Numbered from the stretch's first letter, positions 1-10,869 are shown. The stretch is 64,000 bases of DNA from Mycoplasma sp. 2045 (GCF_024582715.1 NZ_CP102083.1:558001-622000); one strand, 5' to 3'. The notes: a model not told the origin generated them from the letters alone. Numbers and translations: made by a program.

Positions 1-922
1 TCTTAGACATATATGTTCCTGAATTATCAATTTGAATTCTTATGTTTTCCTCGTCTTCAATTTGAGATTCAATACTTTCTCAAATTGAGTGATTTTCAAT
101 CAACTCAATCATTTTTGAAAGGTCTTCTCTTTGAATATTTTGACTCAAGATAATGTTATTTTTTCCATAAACATTATTTTTATTTCTTGTTCTAGTCTTG
201 AAGTTTCCGAAAACATTTCTAACAAATGAGTTGATAAGCTCTTGATATTTTTGAACTGCTTCTTTTAAAATAGGTTCTAAAATTGCAACAGTTTCAGGAA
301 TTTCACAAAGTGGTTTATCAACTAATCTTTCTTTGAAAATTCTTACTGCTGTTTTAACATCAGTCATTTTAAATTCGTTATTTTCAATATTTAAAATTCT
401 TGAAAATACATCACCATTTGATGTGACTAATACAATTGTCGCTTTTGTAGGTGACAATACAACTAAATCAATACTTTTAAGAAGTGTTTGATCATCGATA
501 TTATTAGTTGTAATCATTGTATAACCTGACATATCTGCAATAATTTGAGCTGCTTTTTCAACTGTGTTATCAATATCAACTTTTTTGTTTGCTAATATAG
601 CTTCAATTTTGTTTTCAAATTCAGATGTATGTGGTTTAGCAAGATATTTAGCATAATAATTAAGACCTAATAAAGTAGGAATTCTTCCACTTGTTCCTGA
701 CTCTTTTATAAGGTAACCTAACTCTTCAAGCTCACCTAAAATGTATCTCATTTTAGCACTTGAAAAATCTAATTCAGGATGTACCTTACTATATTTTTCA
801 ACTAAATATGCACTACTTACAGCGTTTCCTGTTTCAATGTAAGCTTGAACTGTAGATCTTAAAACTGGTTCGTGTTTTGGTTTTAATCTTGTGTAATCTG
901 AAGTTTCTTTTTTTGTTTCCAT
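1..922 (-). CDS. hrcA: Heat-inducible transcription repressor HrcA (3' end beyond window)
   Basis: HrcA represses chaperone genes by binding the CIRCE operator. The N-terminus carries a winged-helix segment (KPKHEPVLRSTVQAYIETG, then SSAKMRYILGELEELGYL and SGRIPT), followed by the GAF-like core. An in-frame TGA (Trp) lies at 80-82 and the frame stays open to base 1, so the C-terminus is missing. The ATG at 920-922 is preferred over one 27 bases upstream because the upstream one lies inside the inverted repeat at 943-969, which looks like the autoregulatory operator. There is no clear Shine-Dalgarno sequence. Family assignment rests on sequence recognition and is firm; the regulation is inferred. 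Confidence 0.93.
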
Positions 923-942
923 AGAAAATATTTTAGCATAAG

Positions 943-969
943 TTAGCAAAAAACAAAGTTAATTGCTAA
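943..969. promoter_or_regulatory. Degenerate CIRCE operator upstream of hrcA
   Basis: The inverted repeat TTAGCAA-N13-TTGCTAA spans exactly 27 bp, the length of consensus CIRCE (TTAGCACTC-N9-GAGTGCTAA). The outer six bases of each arm match perfectly and the inner three have decayed. It lies 20 bp before the hrcA start codon, where an autoregulatory HrcA site is expected. Confidence 0.7.
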
Positions 970-992
970 AATTATTTACAAGATGAATTCTT

Positions 993-1015
993 CTTTAATT
1001 AATAAAGAAGTCATT
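993..1015. terminator. Possible terminator or hairpin between methyltransferase and hrcA genes
   Basis: The inverted repeat CTTCTTT-aattaat-AAAGAAG lies just past the stop codon of the upstream minus-strand methyltransferase gene. The T-run on the minus side is weak, so termination is only plausible. Confidence 0.35.
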
Positions 1016-1029
1016 TACTAAATTAACAA

Positions 1030-1806
1030 TTAACTTTGTTTTTTAATTACATAATAGATAGCATTATCACTAAAATCTAATGCATTTTGGGTTTCTTTTC
1101 CTAAACTATCTCTATGTGCATATTTATGAATTTGTTTAATTCCAGTTTCATTTAAAAGCGACATAATTTCATGAAAATCATAATAAGATAAAACACCTTT
1201 TTGTCCTTCCTGATAGTAGATAAAGTCACCTTTATCTCAATTAGAAATATTTTTAAACTTAATTTCTTTTTCTTGCTGCTTAATTAATTTTTCTCTATTA
1301 ATATCACCTTTAGCTTCGTGAGCACTAAAAACTATGTATCCATTAGGTTTTAGTGCAGCATAAGCATTTTTTAATGCATTAATTTTATTAATTCTATAAG
1401 GAATGCACATTAGTGAATTGAATGTGAAGATCATAAAATCGTATTGCTTTTGATATTTATAATTTGATAAATCAACTTCATAAAAATTCACATTTATGTT
1501 AGTTTTGTTTGAATGATTTTGAGTTAAATATTCTTTAGCTTTTTTAATTGAATTTTTACTAATATCATAGCCGTCAAGGTTTAAAAATCCTAAATCAAGT
1601 GCTCCGAATATAAAACGTCCAGTACCTGTTCCTAAATCTGCAATGTTTGCAGTTTTAGAAATATTTAGGTTTTTTAGTCAATATTTTTCAGCATTTAAAA
1701 TGCCAACATTTTCAATAGCTTCAAAATAATGTTTCAGTGAACTATCAGTATCATAAACTGAAGTTAACTCATTAACAGACATAGTAATAGTTTGTGAATT
1801 TTTCAT
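1030..1806 (-). CDS. Class I SAM-dependent methyltransferase
   Basis: The 258-aa protein has a Rossmann methyltransferase core. Motif I is ADLGTGTGRF (about residues 56-65), where S-adenosylmethionine binds. It is followed by an acidic strand end (GYDISKNSI), a motif II-like segment (YDFMIFTFNSLMCI) and a post-motif segment (ALKPNGYIVFSAHE). The substrate cannot be told from sequence; small-molecule and tRNA methylases share this architecture. The ATG at 1804-1806 gives a full N-terminal helix. One in-frame TGA (1237-1239) is translated as Trp. The gene stands alone between hrcA and divergent gap. Confidence 0.8.
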
Positions 1807-1929
1807 AAAGCAATTATATTAAAAGTTAAATTATCACGCTCAATTTTTAGACTAATTCATAAGCTACACAAAGATAAAAAGCTAATATTTAATTTATAAA
1901 ATTAAATAAATACACTTTTTTAAAAAAAG

Positions 1930-1935
1930 TATAAT
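1930..1935 (+). promoter_or_regulatory. Promoter -10 box for gap
   Basis: A perfect TATAAT lies about 70 bp before the gap start codon. No good -35 hexamer is visible, which is usual for mycoplasmas. Confidence 0.5.
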
Positions 1936-2006
1936 ATATAAGCAATTTATAAATAGCTTTATAAATTATCAAAAGTTTAGTTTAGATATAGAAAGGAAGC
2001 AAAATT

Positions 2007-3005
<999 letters not shown>

Positions 3006-3014
3006 TAATTAATG

Positions 3015-3039
3015 ACACAGCTATACAGTTGTGTTTTTT
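3015..3039 (+). terminator. Rho-independent terminator of gap
   Basis: The 8-bp stem ACACAGCT/AGTTGTGT (one G-U pair) with an ATAC loop is followed directly by six Ts. Confidence 0.85.
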
Positions 3040-3096
3040 GTTACTCATCTCAAAAACTTAATATAATTAATATATTAATCATATTAAGGAGAAAAT

Positions 3097-3867
3097 ATGC
3101 CTTTTACATTAATCGCAATTTCTGTGATTGAAGTTATCTTAGGTTGATTTGTTATTTTCGAAAAATCTGGTCTTTTATTCTACAAATCACTTCTAAAATT
3201 AACTAATGCAAAAATTGAACAACTTAAAATTTGAAATAAACAAAACAAAGTGGTAAACATAAAATACCTTGAAGGCAAAGATTATCTATTGAAAACTATC
3301 CAAAACAAGGTTATTATTCCTGCAATAGTTTTATTTTTCGTTCACATAGTTTTATATGTTGTTTTATTTTTAGAACTATTTTTACTACCTGGTAATGATC
3401 GTTTTAATGAAACATATAAAATATTATCCCCGATTGTTGTTATACCAATTAGTTATTTACAATTCTTTTCATTGTTTATTATTCCTTACTTTTTTGTGTT
3501 CAAGAAAAGGTTAAATGATGAATTCAAAAAAGCTAAGAAAGTTAGATTTAGTCCTAATGTAGAAATGTTTGAAGGGGTTGAATTAACTGAACCACAAATG
3601 TCTGACATAAACTTATTCAAATTTAATGATAAAAACCCTAGATTAATTATTTGAAAACCTTTTGTTTTCTATGGTAAAGCTGAATCATTTGGTTCAATTT
3701 TCCCTATTAATATAGCTTCAAGAAAAATGAAAAACAGAGCTGACATCGAAAAATTAGCATACTTCTTATTAAACTTCGATTCAATCGGAGATTGGCTTAA
3801 ATCAGAAGATAAGCAAGTTTATGTTAAAGTATATAGAGCATTATTTGAAACTCAAAATTTCTTATAA
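3097..3867 (+). CDS. Hypothetical membrane protein (256 aa)
   Basis: Not recognised. An N-terminal hydrophobic helix (about residues 3-24) is followed by a basic, amphipathic stretch. Two long hydrophobic segments follow (about 72-95 and 105-130), then a soluble C-terminal half of about 120 residues. In-frame TGA codons, including one at 3652, are read as Trp. AAGGAG precedes the ATG. The gene is framed by its own terminators. A gene of the same length and topology lies at 5929-6699 and a third similar one at 6741-7484, so these may be distant paralogues. Confidence 0.75.
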
Positions 3868-3879
3868 ATTAAACTATAC

Positions 3880-3922
3880 AACTACTTTTAAAGCTTACTC
3901 ACTAGCTTAAAAGTAGTTTTTC
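3880..3922 (+). terminator. Strong rho-independent terminator
   Basis: The inverted repeat ACTACTTTTAA...TTAAAAGTAGT is followed by TTTTTC, directly after the membrane-protein gene. Confidence 0.85.
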
Positions 3923-4021
3923 TTATTATCAAGTTAACTGAAAATACTTTTTATTTTCTTTAAGTTCATAAGTTGTAAAAAATAATATAATATTAAAATA
4001 TTATATTATTAGGAGGGTTAA

Positions 4022-4483
4022 ATGATATATGACAAGTTTGTCAACGTAGGCAAATATGATTATGGCAATAGTAGTTTAAGTAAAGCAATGAATTTAATTA
4101 ATTCATACGATTTTGATAATTTACCATATGGTGTAACTAATATTGACGAAAATATTAGAATAGTGAAACTTAATTACACACCATTTTATAACCATTTATT
4201 TGGTGAAATTCATAATAGCACTATTGATATTCATATTAATTTACTTGATACAAAAGAAGTTGTTTATTATGATTTAAATCCAAATAATGTAAACAATGAA
4301 ATTTTGAATGAAAATAAAGATAATGATGTTAAATTCGTTCAAATGAATTCATACGATAATAAATTAATGTTAAACAAAAATGAGTTTGTTCTTTTCTTTG
4401 AGAATGAAACACATATGTTTGATTTATTAGACAAAAATAGTCCAAAAGACAAGATAATAATTAAAATTAAGACCAATAATTAA
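4022..4483 (+). CDS. YhcH/YjgK/YiaL family protein
   Basis: The 153-aa protein resembles the YhcH/YjgK/YiaL (EbgC-like) jelly-roll family: start MIYDKFVNVGKYDYG, a helical region with SLSKAMNLINSYDFDNLPYG, a central IDIHINLLDTKEVVYYDL, and the C-terminal FVLFFENETHMFDLL...DKIIIKIK, where the family usually has a metal-binding His. Members are tied to sialic-acid or sugar metabolism, but no such pathway genes lie nearby. AGGAGGG precedes the ATG. asnS follows after 13 bp, so the two are probably cotranscribed. The family call is reasonably good; the substrate is unknown. Confidence 0.75.
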   Translation: MIYDKFVNVGKYDYGNSSLSKAMNLINSYDFDNLPYGVTNIDENIRIVKLNYTPFYNHLFGEIHNSTIDIHINLLDTKEVVYYDLNPNNVNNEILNENKDNDVKFVQMNSYDNKLMLNKNEFVLFFENETHMFDLLDKNSPKDKIIIKIKTNN

Positions 4484-4496
4484 TTAGGAGAAATTT

Positions 4497-5852
4497 ATGT
4501 ACTCAATTAAAAAAATATTATTAAGACCTGAGTTTTTTGACGGTTGAACCGATGTAACTATTAAAGGGTGAGTTTCATCAAACAGAGGAAACAAAAAAAT
4601 TCGTTTCATTGAAGTAAACGATGGTTCAACTATTTCAAACTTGCAAGTTGTCTTCAAAGGCGAAGCTTTTGATTTTGACTTATTAGACCAAACTAAACCT
4701 GGTTCAGCAATCATTATTAAAGGTTCATTGCATGCAACACCAAATGCACCTCAACCAATTGAATTAGTAGCTACAGAAGTTACAGTAAAAAAAGTTGATG
4801 AAGATTATCCAATTCAAAACCAAGAAATCAACCTTGAAACATTAAGAGAAATTCCACACTTAAGACACAGAACAAACTTAATTAAAGCAATTATGCTTGT
4901 TAGATCAACATTAGCTCATGAAATCCACAAGTACTTCGTTTCAAAAGAATTCTTCTTAATGGCTTCTCCAATTATTACAAGTAACGATGGAGAGGGAGCT
5001 GGAGAAACTTTTATAGTTTCAGATAACGAATCAAAAGATCCATTCTTTGGAAAATCTAAGAAAGCTACATTAGGTGTTACTGGACAATTGCACGGTGAAA
5101 GTTACGCAGTTGGAATGAACAAAATTTATACTTTTGCACCTACATTTAGAGCAGAAAATTCAAACACAAAAAGACACTTAGCAGAATTCTGAATGATTGA
5201 ACCTGAAGTTGCATTCTACAACTTATCAGATATTATTCATTTAGCAGACGATATGCTTAAAGTTGTTGTAAGAAACACATTAGCTAAAAACAAAACCGAA
5301 ATTGAATATTTAGATAAAGTAACAAACAATGGTTTAATCAAAAGATTAGAACACTTTGTTGAAACACCTTTAAAAATCATTGATTATAAAGAAGCAATCG
5401 AAGAACTTAAAAAAGTTGCAGATACTTTTGAAAACAAGGATATTTACTTCGGTTTAGATTTAGCTTCAGAACATGAAAAATACTTAACAGATAAACTTTA
5501 TAAAGCACCTGTTGCAGTAATTAACTTCCCTAAAGATTTCAAAGCATTCTATATGAAACAAAACGAAGATAGTAAAACAGTTGCTGCATTTGACTTATTA
5601 GTACCTGGTGTAGGAGAAATGATTGGTGGTTCTGAACGTGAATCTGATTATGATAAATTAGTTACACGTGTAAAAGAATTAGGCATTGACCAAGAAGACT
5701 TACAATGATACTTAGACTTACGTAGATTTGGGCATATGTTAACTTCAGGATTTGGAATTGGATTTGAAAGATTAGTTATGTATGTCACTGGTACAGAAAA
5801 CATTAGAGAAACAATTCCATACCCTAGATCAAACGGAAGCATCAAAATGTAA
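4497..5852 (+). CDS. asnS: Asparaginyl-tRNA synthetase
   Basis: Class IIb aminoacyl-tRNA synthetase charging tRNA-Asn; 451 aa. The N-terminal OB-fold anticodon-binding domain covers about residues 1-105. It is followed by the class II core with motif 2 ([20 protein letters not shown], then MIEPEVAF) and motif 3 ([20 protein letters not shown]). The motif 2 MIEPE sequence and the motif 3 ending in IPYPRSNGS favour AsnRS over AspRS or LysRS. Several TGA codons are read as Trp. Likely cotranscribed with the upstream YhcH-family gene; a terminator follows at 5857. Confidence 0.96.
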
Positions 5853-5856
5853 TTTA

Positions 5857-5879
5857 AACACTCTTTATGAGTGTTTTTT
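5857..5879 (+). terminator. Rho-independent terminator of asnS
   Basis: The 7-bp stem AACACTC/GAGTGTT with a 5-nt loop is followed by a T-run. Confidence 0.85.
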
Positions 5880-5928
5880 ATTTTTAAAAAGACGTGTAAA
5901 TAATATAATAATTAAATAAAGGAGTTTA

Positions 5929-6699
5929 ATGAAATTAATATTTAACGATTTGCCAATTGGAGCTCAATTACTCATCTTAGCCATATTTTTTGCAATTTTA
6001 ATTGTAATACTAACTTTTGCACATTCTTTCATTCAAAAAACTGTAAGATTAACAAATTCATATAAACAAGTGCAAATTCAAAAATGAAGTGAAGAAAATA
6101 AAGTTGTCAATAAAAAGTATTTAGATGGAGCTAAAAAGATTTTTAAATATATCACTATACCATTTGTTATGCTTTCTGCTTGAATTTTTGTTTCACTTGT
6201 CTTTTCTATTATGGATATAGTATATTCAGCTAGAGAATTAAGTATTAATGATTCACTCGATACATCTGTTTTATATACATTAATAATAGCATGCAGCTGC
6301 ATAATAATCACATTAATGTTCATTTTTCATATTGTTATGTATTCTATACAATATGCAAAATTTGTTAAATTACTTAAACAAATTAAAAATAGCAAAATAC
6401 AATGAAAAGAAAATGCAAAACTATTCACTAAAGCATATGACAATAATGGAAGCTCAACTGAATTTGAACTTAAAAAAATTGGTGCAAATAGTGACTTCAA
6501 TAAATTTATGAATAATGGTGTTATAGGATTAGCTATTAATGGTGTAAGAGAGTTGTTTGCTCCTAAATTATGAAAATGAAACAAAGAAACCTACAGCGAT
6601 ATTACATACTTTGTATTCAATTTTGAAGATATCGAAGAATTTTTAGTTAATGAAAATGATTCATATGTTAGAGCTTGAAAAGAATTAAATCAAAAGTAA
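5929..6699 (+). CDS. Hypothetical membrane protein (256 aa)
   Basis: Not recognised. There is a hydrophobic segment at about residues 10-33, a short basic loop (KTVRLTNSYKQVQIQKW), hydrophobic segments at about 65-90 and 112-138, and then a soluble C-terminal half. Length and topology match the gene at 3097-3867, suggesting a divergent paralogue. TGA codons are read as Trp (for example in RAWKELNQK near the end). AAAGGAG precedes the ATG. It converges on the gene at 6741-7484 across a shared terminator. Confidence 0.72.
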
Positions 6700-6704
6700 A
6701 TGAA

Positions 6705-6736
6705 AATCAACTAGATAGAAAATTCTAGTTGATTTT
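6705..6736. terminator. Bidirectional terminator between convergent genes
   Basis: The inverted repeat AATCAACTAGA/TTCTAGTTGATT is T-rich on the plus side and lies between two convergent stop codons. Confidence 0.75.
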
Positions 6737-6740
6737 TTAA

Positions 6741-7484
6741 TTAATAAAACTTTTTAATTAATTGGTAAAGTGATTCTATAACATTTGTATCATCAACATG
6801 CATTGAATCAACATTTACATATTGAGTGTCAAATAATGCATAGTATAGAACCTTACCCTCTTTAAATCATTTAGGTAATATTGCGTTTTTATATAATTTT
6901 GTGAAATTTGGAAGTCTATATGAGAGTGTTGTTGCTCTGTTTTTGATTATTAATTTGTCTAATTTCATTTTTTTAGGAAATTCTTTAGTTGAAATTTTTG
7001 AATAGAAATAATCTGCAAGATTTTTATGTTCTTCTGTTATATCAATAATTTCTCAACCTCTCATTGTTTTATGTCATACACGAGCTACTACAATGAAGTT
7101 TTTAAATAATAAATATGAGAAGTATCCATTCATTAAGATTAAAGCAATGATAATAAGTAAGTTTGTTATTCTAGTAATACCTTTGTCAGTATTTGTTCCT
7201 AAAAAATCTTTTAAAAAATATACTGATGCAAGACAAATTGCAAATACATTAAAAATAAATTGCAGCGAAATTAAAATATTTAACATAATGTAATGAAAGT
7301 TTCAGTATTTATTCATTCTTTCATCAATTTTGTAAGAATTAAAGAATTTTTCATTGTTTTGAAAATGTACTGCATTCATTTTCGCATGATTAATGAAGTT
7401 TCCATAAGTAATAGCAATAGATGCAAATAGCAATAGTCCTGTACTACTAAACGCAACTGCTAATCAAAAAAATACACTTGACAT
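6741..7484 (-). CDS. Hypothetical membrane protein (247 aa)
   Basis: Not recognised. An N-terminal hydrophobic segment (about residues 3-26) is followed by a basic loop with several aromatic residues, then two hydrophobic segments (about 55-78 and 92-115) and a soluble C-terminal half ending in a basic-aromatic tail. The topology matches the 256-aa genes at 3097 and 5929. AAAAGGAG precedes the ATG at 7482-7484. TGA codons are read as Trp (FFWLAVAF near the start, RVWHKTMRGW in the middle). It is transcribed away from the IS element at 7573. Confidence 0.72.
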
Positions 7485-7580
7485 AAGACTCCTTTTAGTT
7501 TATTGACATTTATTTTAATAATTTTACATTATTAAAATTAAAATAAAAATAACTAGATTAATCTAGCTATTTAAACTGGG

Positions 7581-7618
7581 ACACAAAATATGGACAAAAC
7601 CGTACTTTGTGTTTTTTA
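7581..7618 (+). terminator. Inward-facing terminator hairpin in IS left end (copy 1)
   Basis: ACACAAAATATGG pairs with CCGTACTTTGTGT (G-U pairs and one mismatch) and is followed by six Ts, just before the orfA ribosome-binding site. It would stop transcription entering from the left flank. Confidence 0.65.
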
Positions 7619-7633
7619 TATTAAGGAGTTATT

Positions 7634-7972
7634 ATGAAACAACTAAAACAAGAACAATGACTAGAACTTTTTCAGATTATGATGATTATAAGAAGGGTTT
7701 AATGTCAAGAAATGATTTCGAAATTAAATACCGAACGATAAAAGGTGTTAGCTTTTTGACAAAAAATCTACATATTCGAAGAGAAATTTTTAGAGAAATA
7801 TAAAAGATATAATTTAGGAATGACAAATCTAATATCGCAAACAGGTAAATCTCCTAAAAGGGCAAAGGAACAGGGAGACCTAAAAATTCAAAGTTACACC
7901 AATGGATATTGTTAAAAAGAATGAGAAAAATGCGAAAAGAACAATTGATTGAAATTTTGGAAATTTTTAAAG
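7634..7972 (+). pseudogene. IS3-family orfA, frameshifted (copy 1)
   Basis: Starts MKQLKQEQW after AAGGAG, as in the intact copy at 59810, but loses one base in each of five homopolymers (near 7666, 7755, 7791, 7857 and 7884). No full OrfA, the helix-turn-helix DNA-binding partner of the transposase, can be read. See the finding on complementary frameshifts: these indels may be assembly error. Confidence 0.75.
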
Positions 7973-8859
7973 ATTCATTCGATAGGAATAACTTTGATGT
8001 TGATATATCTAAAATTAAAAAAACTTCTGTTTCAACTAGGAAATTAGCAATCATATTTAACAAATCAAAATCAACAATTCATAATTGAAAAACTAAAGAA
8101 AAAAAATCTAGAACCCAAAAAAGTGATCATAGAAATGATGAATTAATATTAGAGGCATTTAAAAAGAATAAATGTCTATTTGGAAGAAAAAGATTAGAAC
8201 ATTACATCAAACAAAAATATCAAATTTTGCTTAATTATAGGACTATTGGTAGAATTATGAATAGATTGCAATTACATTGTTTAATTAGAAGAAAGAAAAA
8301 GGATAGAGAAAGAAAAAACACAAATGTTAAATTTGGAGACCTCGTAAAACGTGATTACAATGGAGAAACCAACCAAATAATCGCAACAGATGTTACATAT
8401 ATTACAGCACCAAAAGATTGTGAAAACAATTTTGTTTTTTTGTCAATTGCCATTGACCACAAAAGTAAATTTATTGTAAATTACAATTTGTCAAAAAGAA
8501 ATGATTTAGATTTAGTTATGAAACACATGTCAAAAATAAAATTGGACAAGCAATGAATAGCACATTCAGATCATGGTTTCCAATATTCATCTAAAGATTA
8601 TTTGCAAACAATATCTAAAAATAATGGCGTTATTTCAATGGGGAGAGTTGGCAACTCGCTAGACAACAGAGAAGCAGAATATTTCTTTTCAATTTTAAAA
8701 TCTGAATGTTTAAAATTAATTGATATAACCCAGATAACTTTTGATGATCTTAGCAAAATAATTAATGAGTTTATTTTTTGATACAATAATGGAAGAATTC
8801 AATCAAAATTAGATTGAAAAACACCCCAACAACATTGAGGTGTTATTATGTCTAATTAA
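7930..8859 (+). CDS. IS3-family transposase OrfB, intact (copy 1)
   Basis: The 309-aa integrase-core transposase starts MRKEQLIEILEIFKDSF. A helix-turn-helix region (RKLAIIFNKSKSTIHNWK) is followed by an IS3-type segment (CLFGRKRLEHYIKQ). The DDE triad is complete: Asp in IIATDVTYI (about residue 160), Asp in WIAHSDHGFQYSS (about 218) and Glu in NSLDNREAEYFFSILKSE (about 258). In-frame TGA codons are read as Trp. It overlaps the end of orfA, as in IS3 elements where a frameshift makes the fused OrfAB. It may be catalytically competent if OrfA is supplied by another copy. Confidence 0.9.
8820..8844 (-). terminator. Inward-facing terminator hairpin in IS right end (copy 1)
   Basis: AACACC...GGTGTT, extended by CAA/TTG, overlaps the 3' end of orfB. 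Read on the minus strand it is followed by TTTTTC. It would stop transcription entering from the flanking minus-strand lipoprotein gene, whose own terminator lies beyond the IS. Confidence 0.65.
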
Positions 8860-8912
8860 ACCTTCTGTCCACTTTTAGTGTCCCAGTTTAATTTTTCAAA
8901 TTTATATAATCA

Positions 8913-10694
8913 TTATATTAATGGAATTTCAGCTTTGAATGAATCTCCAATTTTGTTGTTTTTAAAACTTGTAGGATCAAAGATATTTGCATCATAGATA
9001 ATTACAACTTGTTCTTTTTGTGAGTCATATTTAGCTCATTTACTATCTTGAGGATATACAGCTTCGTTTCTATCTTGAACAATCATTTTTCAATTTGAAC
9101 CATCTTTATTTAATTCATCTAATATAGCTTGAACTTTATCTGCCCTGTCGTAGTTAATTTCAGTTAAACCAACTATGTCAAATCCTAATGCTTTAATAAT
9201 TTTTGAGATTGCTATATATTTGAAATCTCTGGCACTTAGGAATGTTTCATAATCATCAGATGTTCCATAGTTTAATACATTTCAGTGAGCTATACGAAGT
9301 GCATTAGCATCTTTTCTATGTAAATCTATAGAATGGTTTGAATGTGGTAAAGAAACATTATTTTTAACTTTAACATCAGTTCACACAGGAGCATGATCTG
9401 ACAATCTGGCTCTAATTGGTTCTTTAGGTTTATTACTTGTGTAGTAATTTAAGTTCATATCTTCAGGTGCAAGCACGTTGTTTCTAAATGAACTTCAAAT
9501 ATCAAATTTAAATGCCAATTCAGGTGTATTAACTTGTGTCAATGTTTCTAAATGTTGTTTATTCTTGTTCTTAAAGAACATTTTATCATATGGTTGTGAA
9601 TATACACCATCTGTTCTACCTAATGATGTGTAGTGAGTCTTATTGTCAGCGTCGCCTAAATTAGTAATTGTAAATTTATAGCTTTCTGGATAAAGATTTT
9701 GAATACTGAAGAAATCAGCACTAATGTTTGTATCACCACCAAAAATAACAAAACTATTATCTTGTGAAATTGATTCAAAATGTCTTGCTACATTTGGTAA
9801 TCCTAAAAATTCAGAAACTTCTTGAGCACCTGCTGATTTCGGTTTACCATTTGCTGTTTCAATATTGAAGTAGTCTGTTTTTATTGATTGTTCATCTTTA
9901 GCATTTTTAGCAACACCTGGAGAGTCTAAGTGTGCGAAAATTGTTGTGAAGTATGTGTTGTCATTTTTGAGTTTAAATTGTGCTCCAAAAGGTGGTCTAA
10001 CATATACTGTTCTTTTTTCACTATTAATAATGTATCCTTCAGGTTCTTCTGGATTAACAGGTTCTGGTTGAGTTTCAGAATCAGGTTGAGGGTTAGGATT
10101 GTTTGGTTGTGGATTTGTTGGTTCTACAGGAGGATTTTGAGTACCTGGGTTATTTGGTGGAGTAGTTGGCTGATTTGGAGTTGTTGTTGTTTCTTCTCCA
10201 AATAAGAAGACTTGTTCTCCACCTTTGTTGTGTAGTTTATCTCAGAAACGAAGAGTAACTTTTTTATCCTTTTTGTTAAATCTACATCTAATTTTCTTTG
10301 TTCTTAATCTTTTATTGTTAGCATCAGTTTCATTTTTATATAAATCATGCTTTGTTCTGTCGAATCTGAAGACAAATTCTTTAACAGTTCCTTTTTTAAC
10401 AAAAACATTACCATCATCATCTAATGTTAAATCAAATTCAACTTCTTTTGTGTTGTTTTGATCTAATGATTCTACATAGTTTGTTAATGTTTCTTTTGTA
10501 TTATCTAATGAAACTGAAACACTGAGAGGCTGAACTGATAATGATGGTTTAGGTTGTTCTGGATTAGATGGGTTTTGTCCATCAACTGGAGTTGTTGGTT
10601 TATCTGTTTTTGTTGAATTACATGAAACAGCAACAGCGGCGACTGTTGGTATTGAAATAAGTGAAGCTAAAAGTAATTTAAATTTAGTTTGCAT
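8913..10694 (-). CDS. Surface lipoprotein with circularly permuted EEP (DNase I-like) nuclease domain
   Basis: The 593-aa protein has a lipoprotein signal peptide (lipobox VAVSC, Cys about 25). An acidic N-terminal domain (about 35-150) and a Pro/Asn/Thr-rich linker (about 155-215) follow. The endonuclease/exonuclease/phosphatase motifs then appear in swapped order. First come the C-terminal motifs: YVRPPFGAQF, the His motif IFAHLDSPG, FGGDTNI (about 318-324) and SDHAPVW (about 432). The N-terminal motifs follow: RIAHWNVLNYG (about 470) and IVGLTEIN (about 511). It resembles the mycoplasma membrane nuclease MnuA, which degrades DNA at the cell surface. All catalytic motifs are present, so activity is plausible. 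AAGGAGG precedes the ATG. Confidence 0.85.
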
Positions 10695-10793
10695 ATTGTG
10701 CCTCCTTAACTTAATTTAATATGAACTTTACATATTTTTAATTGTAATAAATTTACGAAATTTGTTAAGGTTAAATTCAAATTTAATTAATTT

Positions 10794-10812
10794 TTTTCAC
10801 ATTTTGTGAAAA
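10794..10812. promoter_or_regulatory. 19-bp palindrome, candidate operator (site 1)
   Basis: The palindrome TTTTCACATTTTGTGAAAA lies 100 bp upstream of the permuted nuclease gene. An almost identical 28-bp stretch containing it lies upstream of the nuclease/ABC operon (21489-21507). Confidence 0.5.
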
Positions 10813-10818
10813 TTAAAA

Positions 10819-10846
10819 AAGCAAAACCTTTTTAAGATTTTGCCTT
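10819..10846 (-). terminator. Terminator of the nuclease/ABC transporter operon
   Basis: On the minus strand GCAAAATC-ttaaaaa-GGTTTTGC is followed by TTTTTT. It sits 24 bp past the last stop codon of the operon. Confidence 0.8.
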
Positions 10847-10869
10847 TGTTTTTCAACTTTTTTGAATTC

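Larger units (their letters stand above)
7573..8889 (+). mobile_element. IS3-family insertion sequence, copy 1
   Basis: A 1317-bp element bounded by inverted repeats (left AAACTGGGACAC, right GTGTCCCAGTTT, imperfect out to about 27 bp). Near-identical to copy 3 (59749-61064) and related to the older copy 2 (29838-31138). Compared with copy 3, orfA has five one-base deletions in homopolymers, while orfB is intact. No clean target duplication is visible. The insertion lies between the stop codon of the nuclease lipoprotein gene (8913) and that gene's apparent terminator hairpin (7549-7571). Confidence 0.92.

Noticed and set aside
10020-10220. Tandem repeat or phase-variable tract in the Pro/Asn/Thr linker
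   Set aside because: The stretch is low-complexity but not an exact tandem repeat, and no homopolymer or dinucleotide run long enough for phase variation is present.
9930-10461. Open frames on the plus strand opposite the nuclease lipoprotein gene
   Set aside because: They mirror the Pro/Asn-rich linker and N-terminal domain on the coding strand and lack ribosome-binding sites.
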